DNA of 64,000 nucleotides from positions 211,823-275,822 of the forward strand of contig PNMQ01000002.1 in the NCBI GenBank assembly GCA_013823725.1, given 5' to 3'. The notes beneath the pieces were generated by a model that saw only the letters and a list, made by a program, of their open reading frames with translations, did no database searches and was not told where the DNA came from. The position numbers and the translations under genes were made by a program. This stretch comes from Candidatus Pelagibacter sp. Lineage in GTDB: Bacteria; Pseudomonadota; Alphaproteobacteria; Paracaedibacterales; CAIOTO01. Positions within the stretch are counted from its first letter, which is position 1; each line of letters begins with the position of its first letter. This document shows, piece by piece, positions 49,922-60,603 of the stretch.

Positions 49922-51994
49922 CTATTTATACTTGCTTATTATTTCAATCCATTCTTTTTCATCTATAATTTTTACATTAAGTCTTTGAGCATCCTGTAAT
50001 TTTTTACCACAATCCTTGCCAGCCACGACCATAAATGTATTTTTAGTCACAGAAGAAGCTACTAAAACCCCTAATTTTTCAGCTTGCGCCTTTATTTCTG
50101 TTCTACTTAATGATTCCAAAGTACCAGTGAAAACAATCACTTTTCCTTTCAGTTCAGATTCTACGACATTATTGCTCACCGCTAATAATTCTACATGCTT
50201 TAAAACATTCAAAATAATCCGACTATTATGATCATCGTTTAAGAATGAAAAAATTTCTAATGCGCTAATTTCACCAATGTTTTCTATATCCACAAGATCT
50301 TGAACTGTAACCTGTTGAATTGCATCCCAATTTTCAAATCGCAATGCTAATATTTTGGCTGTTTGGCGTCCAACTGTTGGAATACCTAAAGCAAAAATAA
50401 ATCTGTCTAGCACGATCTTTTTTTTAGCCTGAATGGATTTAAATAAATTATCTACTGTTTTTTGCCCCCATCCCTTTCTCGTCTCTAAAGGTTCTGATAA
50501 AGTTGCATTTAACTTTTCTAATTCAAAAATATCTGCTGGCTCTTTTAAAATTCCCCACTCATGCAATTGATTCATTGTTTTTTCGCCTAATCCTTCAATA
50601 TCAAAGGCGTCGCGACTAACGAAATGATATAGTTTTTCTAAAATTTGTGCAGAACAAGTTTTAGATGAAATGCATTTTTTAAAAACACCATCACTATTTT
50701 TAGCAATTTCACCACCACAACTGGGGCAAGAAACCGGCATTTCAAATATTATCGAATCATGAGGTCTGCGACTTAAATTGACACCTATAATTTTAGGAAT
50801 AACATCACCCGATCTTTGAAGTATTACAAAATCTCCGATACGAATATCTTTACGCTTAATCTCGTCTTCGTTATGTAGCGTTGCTCTGGATACAACGACA
50901 CCACCCACCATAACCGGCTGAAGATGAGCGACAGGCGTTAACACACCTGTTCTACCAACCTGAACATCTATTTTCATAAGTTTTGTTTCAACAGTTTGGG
51001 CAGAAAATTTAAACGCTACAGAATGTCTTGGAGTTCTTCCAATTGAACCTAAACGATTCTGCAAATTCAAATCATTTAATTTTAAAACAACACCGTCAAT
51101 TTCGTAAGGTAATGATTCCCTTAATTGTTCAATTTGTGAATAAGCACTTAAAATATCGGGATATGTACGACATAATTGTGACATCGGATTAACTTGAAAC
51201 CCCCAACTTTTCAAACGTTTTAAAATATCTTCTTGTGTTTGATCTAAATGATAATCGATAGAATCATACGCATAAGCAAAAAAACGTAAAGATCGTTTTT
51301 TAACTATTTCAGGATCTAGCATACGTAAAGAACCAGCCGCAGCATTCCTAGCATTAGCAAATGGCAAAAGGTTTTCTTGTTCTCTTTGTGTGTTTAAATC
51401 GCAAAAATCTTCTTTTGCCATGTAAACTTCGCCCCTAATTTCGATACTAGTGGGTACATTCTCACCTGATAATTGAATAGGAATTTCTGTAATTGTTTTC
51501 AAATTGGAGGTGACATTTTCACCTTCTTGACCATCTCCTCTGGTTGCACCTAAGACAAACGATCCTTGATAATAATGCAAAGAAGCAGACAAGCCATCTA
51601 TTTTAGGTTCAGCCATGAAGGCTAAATCATTCATATTTTCTAATTTTAAGTAACGTAATATTTTATCAAAAAAATTCTTAAGTTCTTCTTCCTTAAACAC
51701 ATTATCTAAAGACAACATTGGTTTCCTGTGCTTAACTTTTTGAATTGTACCCGTCAATGGGGACCCAATTCTGTGATTTGGACTATCAAGGCGTCTAAGA
51801 TCTGGAAATCTTTTTTCTATTTCCGTGTTTCGAATTCTTAATGCGTCATAGGCCGCATCTGAAATTAAGGGCTGAGAACTATTGTAGTAGTAATAATCAT
51901 AATCGGCAATTTCTCGTGACAAATAGCCAAGCTCTTGTCCTGCTTGTTCTTTTGTAAGATCTTTTACGTCGATTAATCTTATATCACTGTGCAT
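49922..51994 (-). CDS. ligA: NAD-dependent DNA ligase
   Basis: YYNSSQPLISDAAYDAL, SLDNVF, AEPKIDGLSASLHY, CPSCGGEI zinc finger, HhH and C-terminal BRCT. Confidence 0.97.
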   Translation of the reverse strand: MHSDIRLIDVKDLTKEQAGQELGYLSREIADYDYYYYNSSQPLISDAAYDALRIRNTEIEKRFPDLRRLDSPNHRIGSPLTGTIQKVKHRKPMLSLDNVFKEEELKNFFDKILRYLKLENMNDLAFMAEPKIDGLSASLHYYQGSFVLGATRGDGQEGENVTSNLKTITEIPIQLSGENVPTSIEIRGEVYMAKEDFCDLNTQREQENLLPFANARNAAAGSLRMLDPEIVKKRSLRFFAYAYDSIDYHLDQTQEDILKRLKSWGFQVNPMSQLCRTYPDILSAYSQIEQLRESLPYEIDGVVLKLNDLNLQNRLGSIGRTPRHSVAFKFSAQTVETKLMKIDVQVGRTGVLTPVAHLQPVMVGGVVVSRATLHNEDEIKRKDIRIGDFVILQRSGDVIPKIIGVNLSRRPHDSIIFEMPVSCPSCGGEIAKNSDGVFKKCISSKTCSAQILEKLYHFVSRDAFDIEGLGEKTMNQLHEWGILKEPADIFELEKLNATLSEPLETRKGWGQKTVDNLFKSIQAKKKIVLDRFIFALGIPTVGRQTAKILALRFENWDAIQQVTVQDLVDIENIGEISALEIFSFLNDDHNSRIILNVLKHVELLAVSNNVVESELKGKVIVFTGTLESLSRTEIKAQAEKLGVLVASSVTKNTFMVVAGKDCGKKLQDAQRLNVKIIDEKEWIEIISKYK

Positions 51995-52047
51995 CTCGGT
52001 TTCTTTCTATGCCTGTGTAAAATAGCATTTTTTAACTATTGATTTTT

Positions 52048-54906
52048 TCAATTATGATGTTGCCATTCTTCTTTTCTGGAGAAATATATGTCGTCATCAT
52101 AAGAAGGTCTGCTTAAATAGGGGGTATTGGAGTTTAAGAAGAATGATAACAAATTATGGATTGCTTTTTGAATATCTTTTTTTTGTTCAGCATTTAAATG
52201 AAGCGATAAAACTTTTATCGGCTCTTCGGTTGTCCCTTGTAATTGCCATAGCTCAGCTATCGTTTCAATATTTAAACCCTGATTCAATCCAAACCTTTTA
52301 TCGTTTAGCAATAAGGCTTGCAACAAAATTTGAAATGACTTTCCACTGTAAATATCGGTCTGAGTCGGAAGGGAACCTGTCTTATAATCAATCACCCTCA
52401 TTTTTTTAAGATCACTCATCATTTCTAATCTATCCATACGAGCGTGTATGTACACATCTAAATTATTGACATTCATAAGCATCTGACCCAAACACTCTAC
52501 CTTGCGATAGTCAACTGGTTCTTGCACCAATTTTTTATAAAATGACTGAGCAATACAATGGAATCTTTCCTGCCATATAATTTTCGATAATGGAACATCT
52601 TGAAAACATACTTTAGAAAATTCTATGTTTGCTATTTCTAATAATCTTTCATAGGTTAACTTACTAAAGTCCCTTACATTTAAATATTCTTCAAAGATTT
52701 TATGAAAGACTAAACCTTTTTCCACAAACATGAGTCGTTCATCTATGTTTTTTAAAGACTTCAATTTTAATATGTGAGAAACAAAAAAAGAATAAGGGTC
52801 ATTCATCAATCGATCAATTTGACTTGCAGAATAGCGTAATGGACGTAAAGACAATAATGGCTTAGGCTCTGGGAGAGATATAGGCTGAAGATCTTTGTCA
52901 AATGAAACCGCGGGGAAATCCCATACATCAAAGAAGCTGCTTTCTTCCACGCCTAAATCCAACAGCCTTTGCCAATACCTGTTATGGGTTTGACTTTGCC
53001 CTAACTCACTTTTCGACCGAGTTAAAACCACAATTTCACCATACAAATTAGAACACCAATCGTGTGCTGCTAAACCTTGCTGTCTTTTAGGATGAGGAAA
53101 CCCTAATAGTAATTTTGTAGAAAGACTGATGAAAGGATCAATGTCTGGATCTCTTGGCCAAATACCTTCGTTTTGAGAAGCACAAATAACGACTTCAGCA
53201 ATGTTTGATCTGGACTCTAAGGTTCCAAGCACGCGGACTCTGGAGCCATACACCGAAGGATCTTCTATGTTTGGTGCAATAACCATCAATTCTTTTATAT
53301 GTGGGATAAATTCAACATTTCTAATTCCTTTAATGTCTTGCTTTAATATATTCAAAAAACCTGCAAGACTTGCGCCATCATGATGATGTACAATTTTGTG
53401 ATCTGTAGATATCTCTAAAATATTTTCTAAATCTATTAAAAAATTTAAGAAATTTTTCTCCTTGAGTGAAACATCAATCAAGTATTTTATGCTCTCTATA
53501 ATTTTGATCACAAGTTCCAAAATAGAAGAATTTAAACAATCAATTGTGTGTGAATTTTGTTTTAGATCCTTCAAAACATCAAACAAATTGGTTTTTCCGA
53601 ACTCTACTTTTGTTCTTAATTCTAACTCGCAAAACCGAACGATATTCAGTACATCAACACGATTATCATTCAAAAACAAAGGATGTTTCATAAGATACAA
53701 CCAAAATTGTGTATCTTGGGGAGATTCTAATATATTTAACACTGCTAGCAGATATTGCCCCACAGGTGAATGTTGCAAAACCAAAGAAGATGAAAAATTA
53801 GCCTTTATGTTTTTAAAATCAAAATTACATTGTAAAAGAGACATCAATTGAACATTCGACGTTACAATTGCAATTTCGGATGTTGTTTTTTCAAGAAGAT
53901 ATTCAACCATATGTACAATAGAAATAGCTTCTTCTTGCAAATTATCAAAAGCGTGTAAAAACAAATTTTTCGATGCTTCTGTCAGATCCAAATCAATCGT
54001 TTCTTCTCTGTAGCACTGATAGATTAATTTACCACGTTCATTCAACGGGGATAAAAAAAGTTGTTCAGGATTTTGAGTCACAGAATCAATATGAAGGGAT
54101 TGAATTAGTTGACTTATCGTGTGCTGTGGATGAGTGAATTGATTTTTTGCTTGTTCAAAATCTACCGGATCAAAACCAGGTAAGAAAACAATACCATCTT
54201 CACTTTTAACAATGGATTGTATTAAATAGCGTGTTGCTGGAATCGTTCCAGTTGTGCCAGCAATTATCATTCTTCCGATGTTTTTTTTATCAATAACATC
54301 AGCAATTCGACCACACAATAAAGAACGATAGGCTGTTTGTGTTAAAATATTTTTCTCTTTTAATTGTTCCCAACATAAACAGAAATTCAAAAAAATTTCT
54401 TTAAATGATTGATATTCTTTAGAAGCATCATCACAAAGAAAATAATCGCTAATCACATAACTTTTAACTTTTTCAATAGAAATATCGGCAATACAACATG
54501 ATTCCTCTAATTGAATAAAATACTGAATCCATTCTACTTTTTGTTTTACAGAATCTATATTTTTGATATGCGAAAAAAAATACAAAAATTTCTCTAAACC
54601 TGTCATGGTTTTTTGAGGGATAAACGATTCATCATATTTCACTAAAAAACATTCCATCGATTCAATATCTGAAAGAGATATGAATCGAGGAAGATGAAAG
54701 TTTTGTCCAAATTGTAAAGATTGTAATTCTATTTTTTTCTTTAAATTCAAAACAGATCTGTTGGTAGGCAAGAAAATAATAGTCTCATTTTCATCGCCAC
54801 CATTACCTAACAATGAATGATCTGATGCACATATATTTTCAGCCACTTCATCGATAAATGATTTACCAAAAAAAAAGGATCGTATGTTTTTCATTGTAAG
54901 ACACAA
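52048..54906 (-). CDS. addB: double-strand break repair protein AddB
   Basis: FLPTNRSVLNLKKKI, LESRSNIAEVVICASQNEGIWP, C-terminal PD-(D/E)XK MRVIDYKTGSLP. Confidence 0.88.
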   Translation of the reverse strand: MCLTMKNIRSFFFGKSFIDEVAENICASDHSLLGNGGDENETIIFLPTNRSVLNLKKKIELQSLQFGQNFHLPRFISLSDIESMECFLVKYDESFIPQKTMTGLEKFLYFFSHIKNIDSVKQKVEWIQYFIQLEESCCIADISIEKVKSYVISDYFLCDDASKEYQSFKEIFLNFCLCWEQLKEKNILTQTAYRSLLCGRIADVIDKKNIGRMIIAGTTGTIPATRYLIQSIVKSEDGIVFLPGFDPVDFEQAKNQFTHPQHTISQLIQSLHIDSVTQNPEQLFLSPLNERGKLIYQCYREETIDLDLTEASKNLFLHAFDNLQEEAISIVHMVEYLLEKTTSEIAIVTSNVQLMSLLQCNFDFKNIKANFSSSLVLQHSPVGQYLLAVLNILESPQDTQFWLYLMKHPLFLNDNRVDVLNIVRFCELELRTKVEFGKTNLFDVLKDLKQNSHTIDCLNSSILELVIKIIESIKYLIDVSLKEKNFLNFLIDLENILEISTDHKIVHHHDGASLAGFLNILKQDIKGIRNVEFIPHIKELMVIAPNIEDPSVYGSRVRVLGTLESRSNIAEVVICASQNEGIWPRDPDIDPFISLSTKLLLGFPHPKRQQGLAAHDWCSNLYGEIVVLTRSKSELGQSQTHNRYWQRLLDLGVEESSFFDVWDFPAVSFDKDLQPISLPEPKPLLSLRPLRYSASQIDRLMNDPYSFFVSHILKLKSLKNIDERLMFVEKGLVFHKIFEEYLNVRDFSKLTYERLLEIANIEFSKVCFQDVPLSKIIWQERFHCIAQSFYKKLVQEPVDYRKVECLGQMLMNVNNLDVYIHARMDRLEMMSDLKKMRVIDYKTGSLPTQTDIYSGKSFQILLQALLLNDKRFGLNQGLNIETIAELWQLQGTTEEPIKVLSLHLNAEQKKDIQKAIHNLLSFFLNSNTPYLSRPSYDDDIYFSRKEEWQHHN

Positions 54907-55114
54907 AGAATATAAATATTTACATCATAACCAACATAGAGCAAAAAATAAAAGATAAAATGGCCATAGAAATTTTTAAAGATTGTATGCTATTTTTACT
55001 TCTCGCTATTTATATGTGTTTTTAAATTATTTTTATTCATACATAATCTATGCGACATACACAAATTATTTTTTGGTTGAATTTTTTTCACGGTATGGTA
55101 CATTCAATTAACTT

Positions 55115-55190
55115 GGGGTCGTAGCTCAATTGGTAGAGCATTACACTGGCAGTGTAAAGGTCAGGGGTTCGATTCCCCTCGGCTCCACCA
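55115..55190 (+). tRNA. tRNA-Ala(GGC)
   Basis: ggggtcg/cggctcc acceptor with G3-U70 wobble (alanine identity), anticodon loop ctggcag, encoded CCA. Confidence 0.95.
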
Positions 55191-55198
55191 TTCCACAT

Positions 55199-56938
55199 AT
55201 GATACGCATGACAAAAAAAAAAATATTAAAAAGTCTTATCCATAAATCTTGGATTAGCTTATTTTTAGCCCTGATCGGTTCTTTAGGTGCTGCTACTGTT
55301 CTTTTATACACAGGGACACTGCTAAAAACATTACAAAGTAATTTCCATAAATTTGAATTCAACGCCCAACTTATACCCCTTCTACAACCTCTGGTTATTT
55401 TTGGTTGCTTGATTGCTGTGTGTAGTTTTTTAAGATCATATTTTTATGCTCGCTTTTGGGAAAATATGGAAGAAAAATTAAGACACTACATTTTTGAATC
55501 CATACTTAACTCATCTGTTTCATATTTTGAAAATCAAAACCATGATCAATGTTTGCACTATTTTGATCATCATTTAAAAACAATTAATCACACTGTGCGA
55601 ATCACGTTTTCAGTTCTTTTAAGAAACATAGTCATCTTATTGGGCAGCTTAACATTGATGTTTCAGCAATCCATTTATCTATCATGCATTACGTTAGGGA
55701 TGATTTGTATTTTGATAATTTTGATTTATCCTTTGATTCGGATCATAAAAAATAAAGTTAAAACAAAGAATCACCATGACTTAAAAATTATTGATTTCAT
55801 TAAAGAGCGCATTGAAAATATCAAAATTATTTTAGCATTCAATAAATCTGCCTTTGAAAGAAATCAATTCAATCTCTTATCAACTGAGCATAAAGACATC
55901 CATCGTCGCTATTATTTTGTGCGTTCAATAGTTACAAGTTTAATTATTTTTTTGTGTATTGTAATTTTATGTTCTGTTGTTGTTCTTGGTTTTATTTTAG
56001 CCAATCAGTCTTACATGACATACGAACAACTCTTAAGTTTTACAATATACGCTTTCCTCGCAGGAATCACCGCAGGTCCCATGGGAGAATACATTTTAGA
56101 TATTCAAAAAACATTGATTAGTTTCAATGAAATATACCAATTTATAACTGCTGAAAAATCTATTACCATTCCTAAAGATAGAAAAAGATACCAAACACAA
56201 AACAAAGGCACCCTTCTTGTTCATAATGTTAGCTACAAGCATCAGAATGCAAAATTTAACGTTTCAGATATTTCTTTTATTCTTCAACCGGGTGAAAAAA
56301 TGGCCATCGTAGGACCATCAGGTGCGGGTAAAACAACTTTATTTTCTCTGCTTATGAGATTTTATGAACCTCACAGAGGAGATATTTACCTCAACGGAAT
56401 ATCTTACCAAGATATGACAATAAAAAGTGTAAGAGATAAATTTGGATGGGTACCTCAAGATACTCTTCTATTTTCAGGAACATTGCTGGATAATATTACG
56501 TATGGTTCTGATTCATTTTCAATTCAACATCTGAAAAAAATCATCCATCTTTCACAACTAGAAGAAGTTATCGATGCTTTGCCGCAAGGAATTTATACAC
56601 CAATTGGAATAAATGGTTGCAGATTATCGCAAGGCCAAAAACAACGTCTTGCCATCGCACGTGCGATGTTAAAAAATCCTGACATCTATTTGTTGGATGA
56701 AGCAACCAGTAATTTGGACACCATCAATCAAATGGCTGTGGAAAAAGGTATCAAAAATCTGATGAATACGCGTTCTTGCATTGTTATTGCACACAGGCTA
56801 TCAACTGTTGTGACGTGTGAACGCATTGTTGTCATGGACAAAGGAAATATTATCGATGTAGGCAGCCATGCAGAGTTGACCATGAATTCTGCACTTTATA
56901 GAAAATTAATTTCTTCTCAGTTTTCTGACGTTTCATAA
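55199..56938 (+). CDS. ABC exporter (TMD-NBD fusion, MsbA/ABCB-like); start after tRNA-Ala
   Basis: VGPSGAGKTTLFSLL, LSQGQKQRLAIARAMLKNPDIYLLDEATSNLD; six N-terminal TM segments. Confidence 0.88.
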   Translation: MIRMTKKKILKSLIHKSWISLFLALIGSLGAATVLLYTGTLLKTLQSNFHKFEFNAQLIPLLQPLVIFGCLIAVCSFLRSYFYARFWENMEEKLRHYIFESILNSSVSYFENQNHDQCLHYFDHHLKTINHTVRITFSVLLRNIVILLGSLTLMFQQSIYLSCITLGMICILIILIYPLIRIIKNKVKTKNHHDLKIIDFIKERIENIKIILAFNKSAFERNQFNLLSTEHKDIHRRYYFVRSIVTSLIIFLCIVILCSVVVLGFILANQSYMTYEQLLSFTIYAFLAGITAGPMGEYILDIQKTLISFNEIYQFITAEKSITIPKDRKRYQTQNKGTLLVHNVSYKHQNAKFNVSDISFILQPGEKMAIVGPSGAGKTTLFSLLMRFYEPHRGDIYLNGISYQDMTIKSVRDKFGWVPQDTLLFSGTLLDNITYGSDSFSIQHLKKIIHLSQLEEVIDALPQGIYTPIGINGCRLSQGQKQRLAIARAMLKNPDIYLLDEATSNLDTINQMAVEKGIKNLMNTRSCIVIAHRLSTVVTCERIVVMDKGNIIDVGSHAELTMNSALYRKLISSQFSDVS

Positions 56939-56947
56939 CGCTTTTAT

Positions 56948-57319
56948 TTACACGAAAATTTTCTTTAAGCACGTATCAATTTTTTTAACCGTCAACGGAT
57001 ACACCAATAAAACTTTTGCACCATCTTTCAGTGCAGGTTCTGCATTAGGATCTTTTTTATCATCTATGCAAAATATGACCGGTGGTAATTTTTGAAATTG
57101 TCCAATGGTGTCATGGTATAATTTCAAAAAAGATAAACCATCTTGGTTTTGTAATTTAGAATAAACAACCATAGCGTCGGGTCGTCTTGACATGCAATAT
57201 TCAAAAGCTTGTTCACCATTTAAAGCCTCGTCAGCAATGCAACCTAACCCTTCAAGGAAAGCTTTTATTTTTTTTCTTTCTTCCCTGATATCGTGTATGA
57301 TAAGTATTTTTTTCTTCAT
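56948..57319 (-). CDS. CheY-like receiver domain protein with degenerate phosphorylation site
   Basis: KKILIIHDIREERKKIKAFLEGLG; phosphoacceptor position is Tyr (AMVVYSKLQNQDG); downstream of cheA-cheW. Confidence 0.8.
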   Translation of the reverse strand: MKKKILIIHDIREERKKIKAFLEGLGCIADEALNGEQAFEYCMSRRPDAMVVYSKLQNQDGLSFLKLYHDTIGQFQKLPPVIFCIDDKKDPNAEPALKDGAKVLLVYPLTVKKIDTCLKKIFV

Positions 57320-57345
57320 AGCAATTCTTTCACTATTGTTATTAT

Positions 57346-57825
57346 TTAAGACCCAGTTTTAAATAGAGCTTCTGCAAATATTTTATTTTCATCTAATATG
57401 ACCATTAGCTCTTCTTCATATCGATAAACCCCAAATGTAAATTGTTTCCATCGTTCATCTAAATTGGACGGTTTCTTTTCAATAGAGTAAGAATCAATTG
57501 TAATCACCTCACCCACTGAATCCACAATAAAGCTGTATAATTCATTGTTCACATCCAAAATAACGGACATAACAGACTTATTGGCATCTGAAGAGTCCAC
57601 AGCAGAATCAAGATCTAAAATAATACCTAAATCAATAGCTGTAACAATTCTTCCTCTTAGATTTAATAGACCTCTAATCGTCACAGGACACAAAGGAACT
57701 GTCGACATTTTAGGGGTGTAGATAACATCTTGAACATGCTGCACCGATAGACCAAACAACACGTTTTGTATCCTTATCGATATAAACTGATCTTTTGTGT
57801 TAGGATTATGATTCATTAGTTGCAT
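57346..57825 (-). CDS. cheW: chemotaxis coupling protein CheW
   Basis: VQDVIYTPKMSTVPLCPVTIRGLLNLRGRIVTAIDLG; overlaps cheA. Confidence 0.93.
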   Translation of the reverse strand: MQLMNHNPNTKDQFISIRIQNVLFGLSVQHVQDVIYTPKMSTVPLCPVTIRGLLNLRGRIVTAIDLGIILDLDSAVDSSDANKSVMSVILDVNNELYSFIVDSVGEVITIDSYSIEKKPSNLDERWKQFTFGVYRYEEELMVILDENKIFAEALFKTGS

Positions 57826-60355
57826 ACACTTGATACTCTTGATTCAAAATATTTCTTCTCAATTCATGGATTTGTTCAATAAGTTGTTTTTGTTGCGTTT
57901 TTGAAAAATGAAAATTAAATCCACACTGCATGCAATAAGTAATATCTTCTTTTGTTGAACGAGAAGTTAATGCAATCAATAATGTCTCCTGAAATGCTGA
58001 TAATTTTCTTAGTTCAACGGCCAATTCAAAACCAGACATTTCGGGCATTTCAATATCGCTAATCACAATATCAAAATCTGTTTGCTCTCTGCATATTTTC
58101 AAAGCTTGTAATCCACAGTTTGCTGTCACAACGTCAAATCCAGACATCAATAACAAAGGTGTAAATAAACTTCTAAAAAACTGACTATCGTCAACAAATA
58201 ACAGTCTAATTTTTCGAACCCCTTCCATAGCTTCAACGGATCGGTGATCAAACCATCCAGGGAAATACTTTTCCAAATAATATTCACAATCAACAATGCT
58301 TGTGGTATCTCCATTAATTAATGTCGTGCCTAAGCTTCCTTCTTTTTTATTAGCAATTTCTATATCAAGATCGTATTCAATAATATTGACAATCTCTTCA
58401 ACCACAAGACCCATGGCATATCCACGATCAGAGAAAATAAGCATGGGCATGGTCACAGAATTATTACGCCTAATCTGTTCAGCGCTCCAAAATCCAGAAA
58501 ATCGTGTAACAGGTAAAAGATGTTCTTGATACCTTATCAGCCACGTATCATTCACATTCTCTAACTGATCCACACATACTTCAGCAATTCTTGAAACTAA
58601 TGCTAAAGGAACGGCAAAATTTTGGTTTTGATCTTTAAACAATAACAATAGTGTCTTTTCGTGAATCCCTTTGGTTTGCGGAACTAAAGATTGAATATTT
58701 TCTGAACCATTAATATCTTTCAACTGATTAGAAATTGCATTTTGATCTAAAATCAAAACAATTCCACCATCACCTAAAATAGTGCTTCCAGAAAAAAATT
58801 TCACTGTGTTTAAGGCTTTGGCCAAGGGTTTAACAACAATTTCCTGTGTGTCATAGACACGGTCCACAACAATACCAAATCCAGTATTTCCAATGTGAAT
58901 CACAATGATGCATAATTCTCTTTGATCCAGCGGTTTATCATCTTTTTTAATATTCAAAAGATCTTCTAAAAAGATCAAAGGCAACAGACCTTTTCGAAGC
59001 CTTAAAATAGGTGTTTTATTGATAAATTCAATTTTGTACATCGATCTTTTGCTAACTCTTACCAATTCTGTAACGCTTAATTGGGGAATAGCAAAACGTT
59101 CGCCTTGGCTTTCAAAAATCAAAGCTGAAATAATCGTTAGTGTTAAAGGTATTTTTATCGTAAAGGTTGTACCCTGCCCCACAACCGATTGCAAATCTAT
59201 GGTGCCACTTAATTTTTCGATGTTTGATTTTACAACATCCATGCCAACACCACGACCAGACACACTGGTTACTGAAGAAGCCGTTGAAAAACCTGGTTTA
59301 AAAATGTAATTAATGATTTGCCAATCTGTTAGCGTACTGGCTTCATCAGATGTGATCAAACCTTTTTCCATTAAATTTGCCTTCAATGCCTCAGGGTCTA
59401 TTCCTGCACCATCATCTTTAATTTCAATAACAATCTGACCACCTTCATGATAAGCATTTAAGGTAATAGTCCCTGTTGGATTTTTACCTGCTTTTTCACG
59501 TACATCGGGTGCTTCCAAACCATGATCGGCAGAATTTCGGATCATATGTGTTAGGGGATCTTTAATTAATTCTAGGACTTGACGATCTAGTTCTGTATCA
59601 CCACCCTTTTGCACAAGTTCAATTTGTTTTCCCAAATCTTTCGATAAATCGTGAATAAGTCGTGGAATTTTGGCCCATGCATTTTCAATGCTCTGCATAC
59701 GCGTTTTCATCACTTCTTCTTGTAGTTCCGATGTTATGTAACTTAGTCTTGATAAAGGAATATTAAAAACAGGGTCAATGGATGATTGCGAATACTGTAA
59801 CAGTTGATTTCGTGTTAGGACTAATTCGCTAATAAGGTTAATTAAATTATCCAAAATATCGACGTGTACCCTAATATATTGGTGCGGCACTGGGACATTT
59901 TGTTTTTTAGGGTCCGTTTTAATGGGTTCTAAAACTGGTTTGTCAGATTCATGCATAGCGTCATCAAACTGTGCTTCTAATGTCAAACAATCGTTCAGTG
60001 CTTTAACGATTATTTGGTCTTCATCCAAAAATTTATCTTCACTGCCTTGTTCGATGCAAGACACAATAGCCCGTAAACGGTCTAATGCAACCAATAAGGT
60101 TCCCATAATAACAGCGTTAACTTTTAATTTTCCATCTCGCATTTTACTTAAAATATTTTCAGCCGCATGGCTGACTGCTTCTAAACGACCAAGACCCAAA
60201 AAACCACATGTTCCTTTAATGGTGTGGATAATTCTAAAAATGGTTCGGATAATTTCTGCATCATCAGGTGTGCGTTCTAAATCAAGCATAAGCTTTTCTA
60301 AATTAGCTAGACCTTCATTTGTTTCAGCTAAAAATTCATTAAGCAAATCGTCCAT
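57806..60355 (-). CDS. cheA: hybrid chemotaxis histidine kinase CheA with C-terminal receiver
   Basis: Hpt HTIKGTCGFLG, HATPase HMIRNSADHGLE and SGRGVGMDVVKSNIEKLSG, CheW-like region, REC VISDIEMPEMSG. Confidence 0.95.
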   Translation of the reverse strand: MDDLLNEFLAETNEGLANLEKLMLDLERTPDDAEIIRTIFRIIHTIKGTCGFLGLGRLEAVSHAAENILSKMRDGKLKVNAVIMGTLLVALDRLRAIVSCIEQGSEDKFLDEDQIIVKALNDCLTLEAQFDDAMHESDKPVLEPIKTDPKKQNVPVPHQYIRVHVDILDNLINLISELVLTRNQLLQYSQSSIDPVFNIPLSRLSYITSELQEEVMKTRMQSIENAWAKIPRLIHDLSKDLGKQIELVQKGGDTELDRQVLELIKDPLTHMIRNSADHGLEAPDVREKAGKNPTGTITLNAYHEGGQIVIEIKDDGAGIDPEALKANLMEKGLITSDEASTLTDWQIINYIFKPGFSTASSVTSVSGRGVGMDVVKSNIEKLSGTIDLQSVVGQGTTFTIKIPLTLTIISALIFESQGERFAIPQLSVTELVRVSKRSMYKIEFINKTPILRLRKGLLPLIFLEDLLNIKKDDKPLDQRELCIIVIHIGNTGFGIVVDRVYDTQEIVVKPLAKALNTVKFFSGSTILGDGGIVLILDQNAISNQLKDINGSENIQSLVPQTKGIHEKTLLLLFKDQNQNFAVPLALVSRIAEVCVDQLENVNDTWLIRYQEHLLPVTRFSGFWSAEQIRRNNSVTMPMLIFSDRGYAMGLVVEEIVNIIEYDLDIEIANKKEGSLGTTLINGDTTSIVDCEYYLEKYFPGWFDHRSVEAMEGVRKIRLLFVDDSQFFRSLFTPLLLMSGFDVVTANCGLQALKICREQTDFDIVISDIEMPEMSGFELAVELRKLSAFQETLLIALTSRSTKEDITYCMQCGFNFHFSKTQQKQLIEQIHELRRNILNQEYQVYATNES

Positions 60356-60603
60356 TAAGGATTCAATATATGTTTATTCTTGAATTTGAAATTAGATCAA
60401 AACTATTAAGAACAAGTAAACTCTGACACTCTTTTTTAAAAGCTATTTATTTAAAAGTAGTGGCAAAAAAACGATGTGTTTCATTAGACACATTTCAAAA
60501 AGAAAAGAATTTTATGCATCATTTTATCGGAGAGTTTCATAAAATTTATTGATAAGCTTTTATCTGTAAACACTACATTAAACATAAAGTTAAGGATAAA
60601 TTT

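Noticed and set aside
55130-55198. N-terminal extension of the ABC exporter (MVEHYTGSVKVRGSIPLGST)
   Set aside because: It is a translation of tRNA-Ala; the real start is probably ATG 55199
60470-60500. Possible sigma-54 site or hairpin upstream of the outer-membrane protein gene (tggcaaaaaaacgatgtgtttcattagacacat)
   Set aside because: No GC at the -12 position, and the hairpin stem is only about 6 bp
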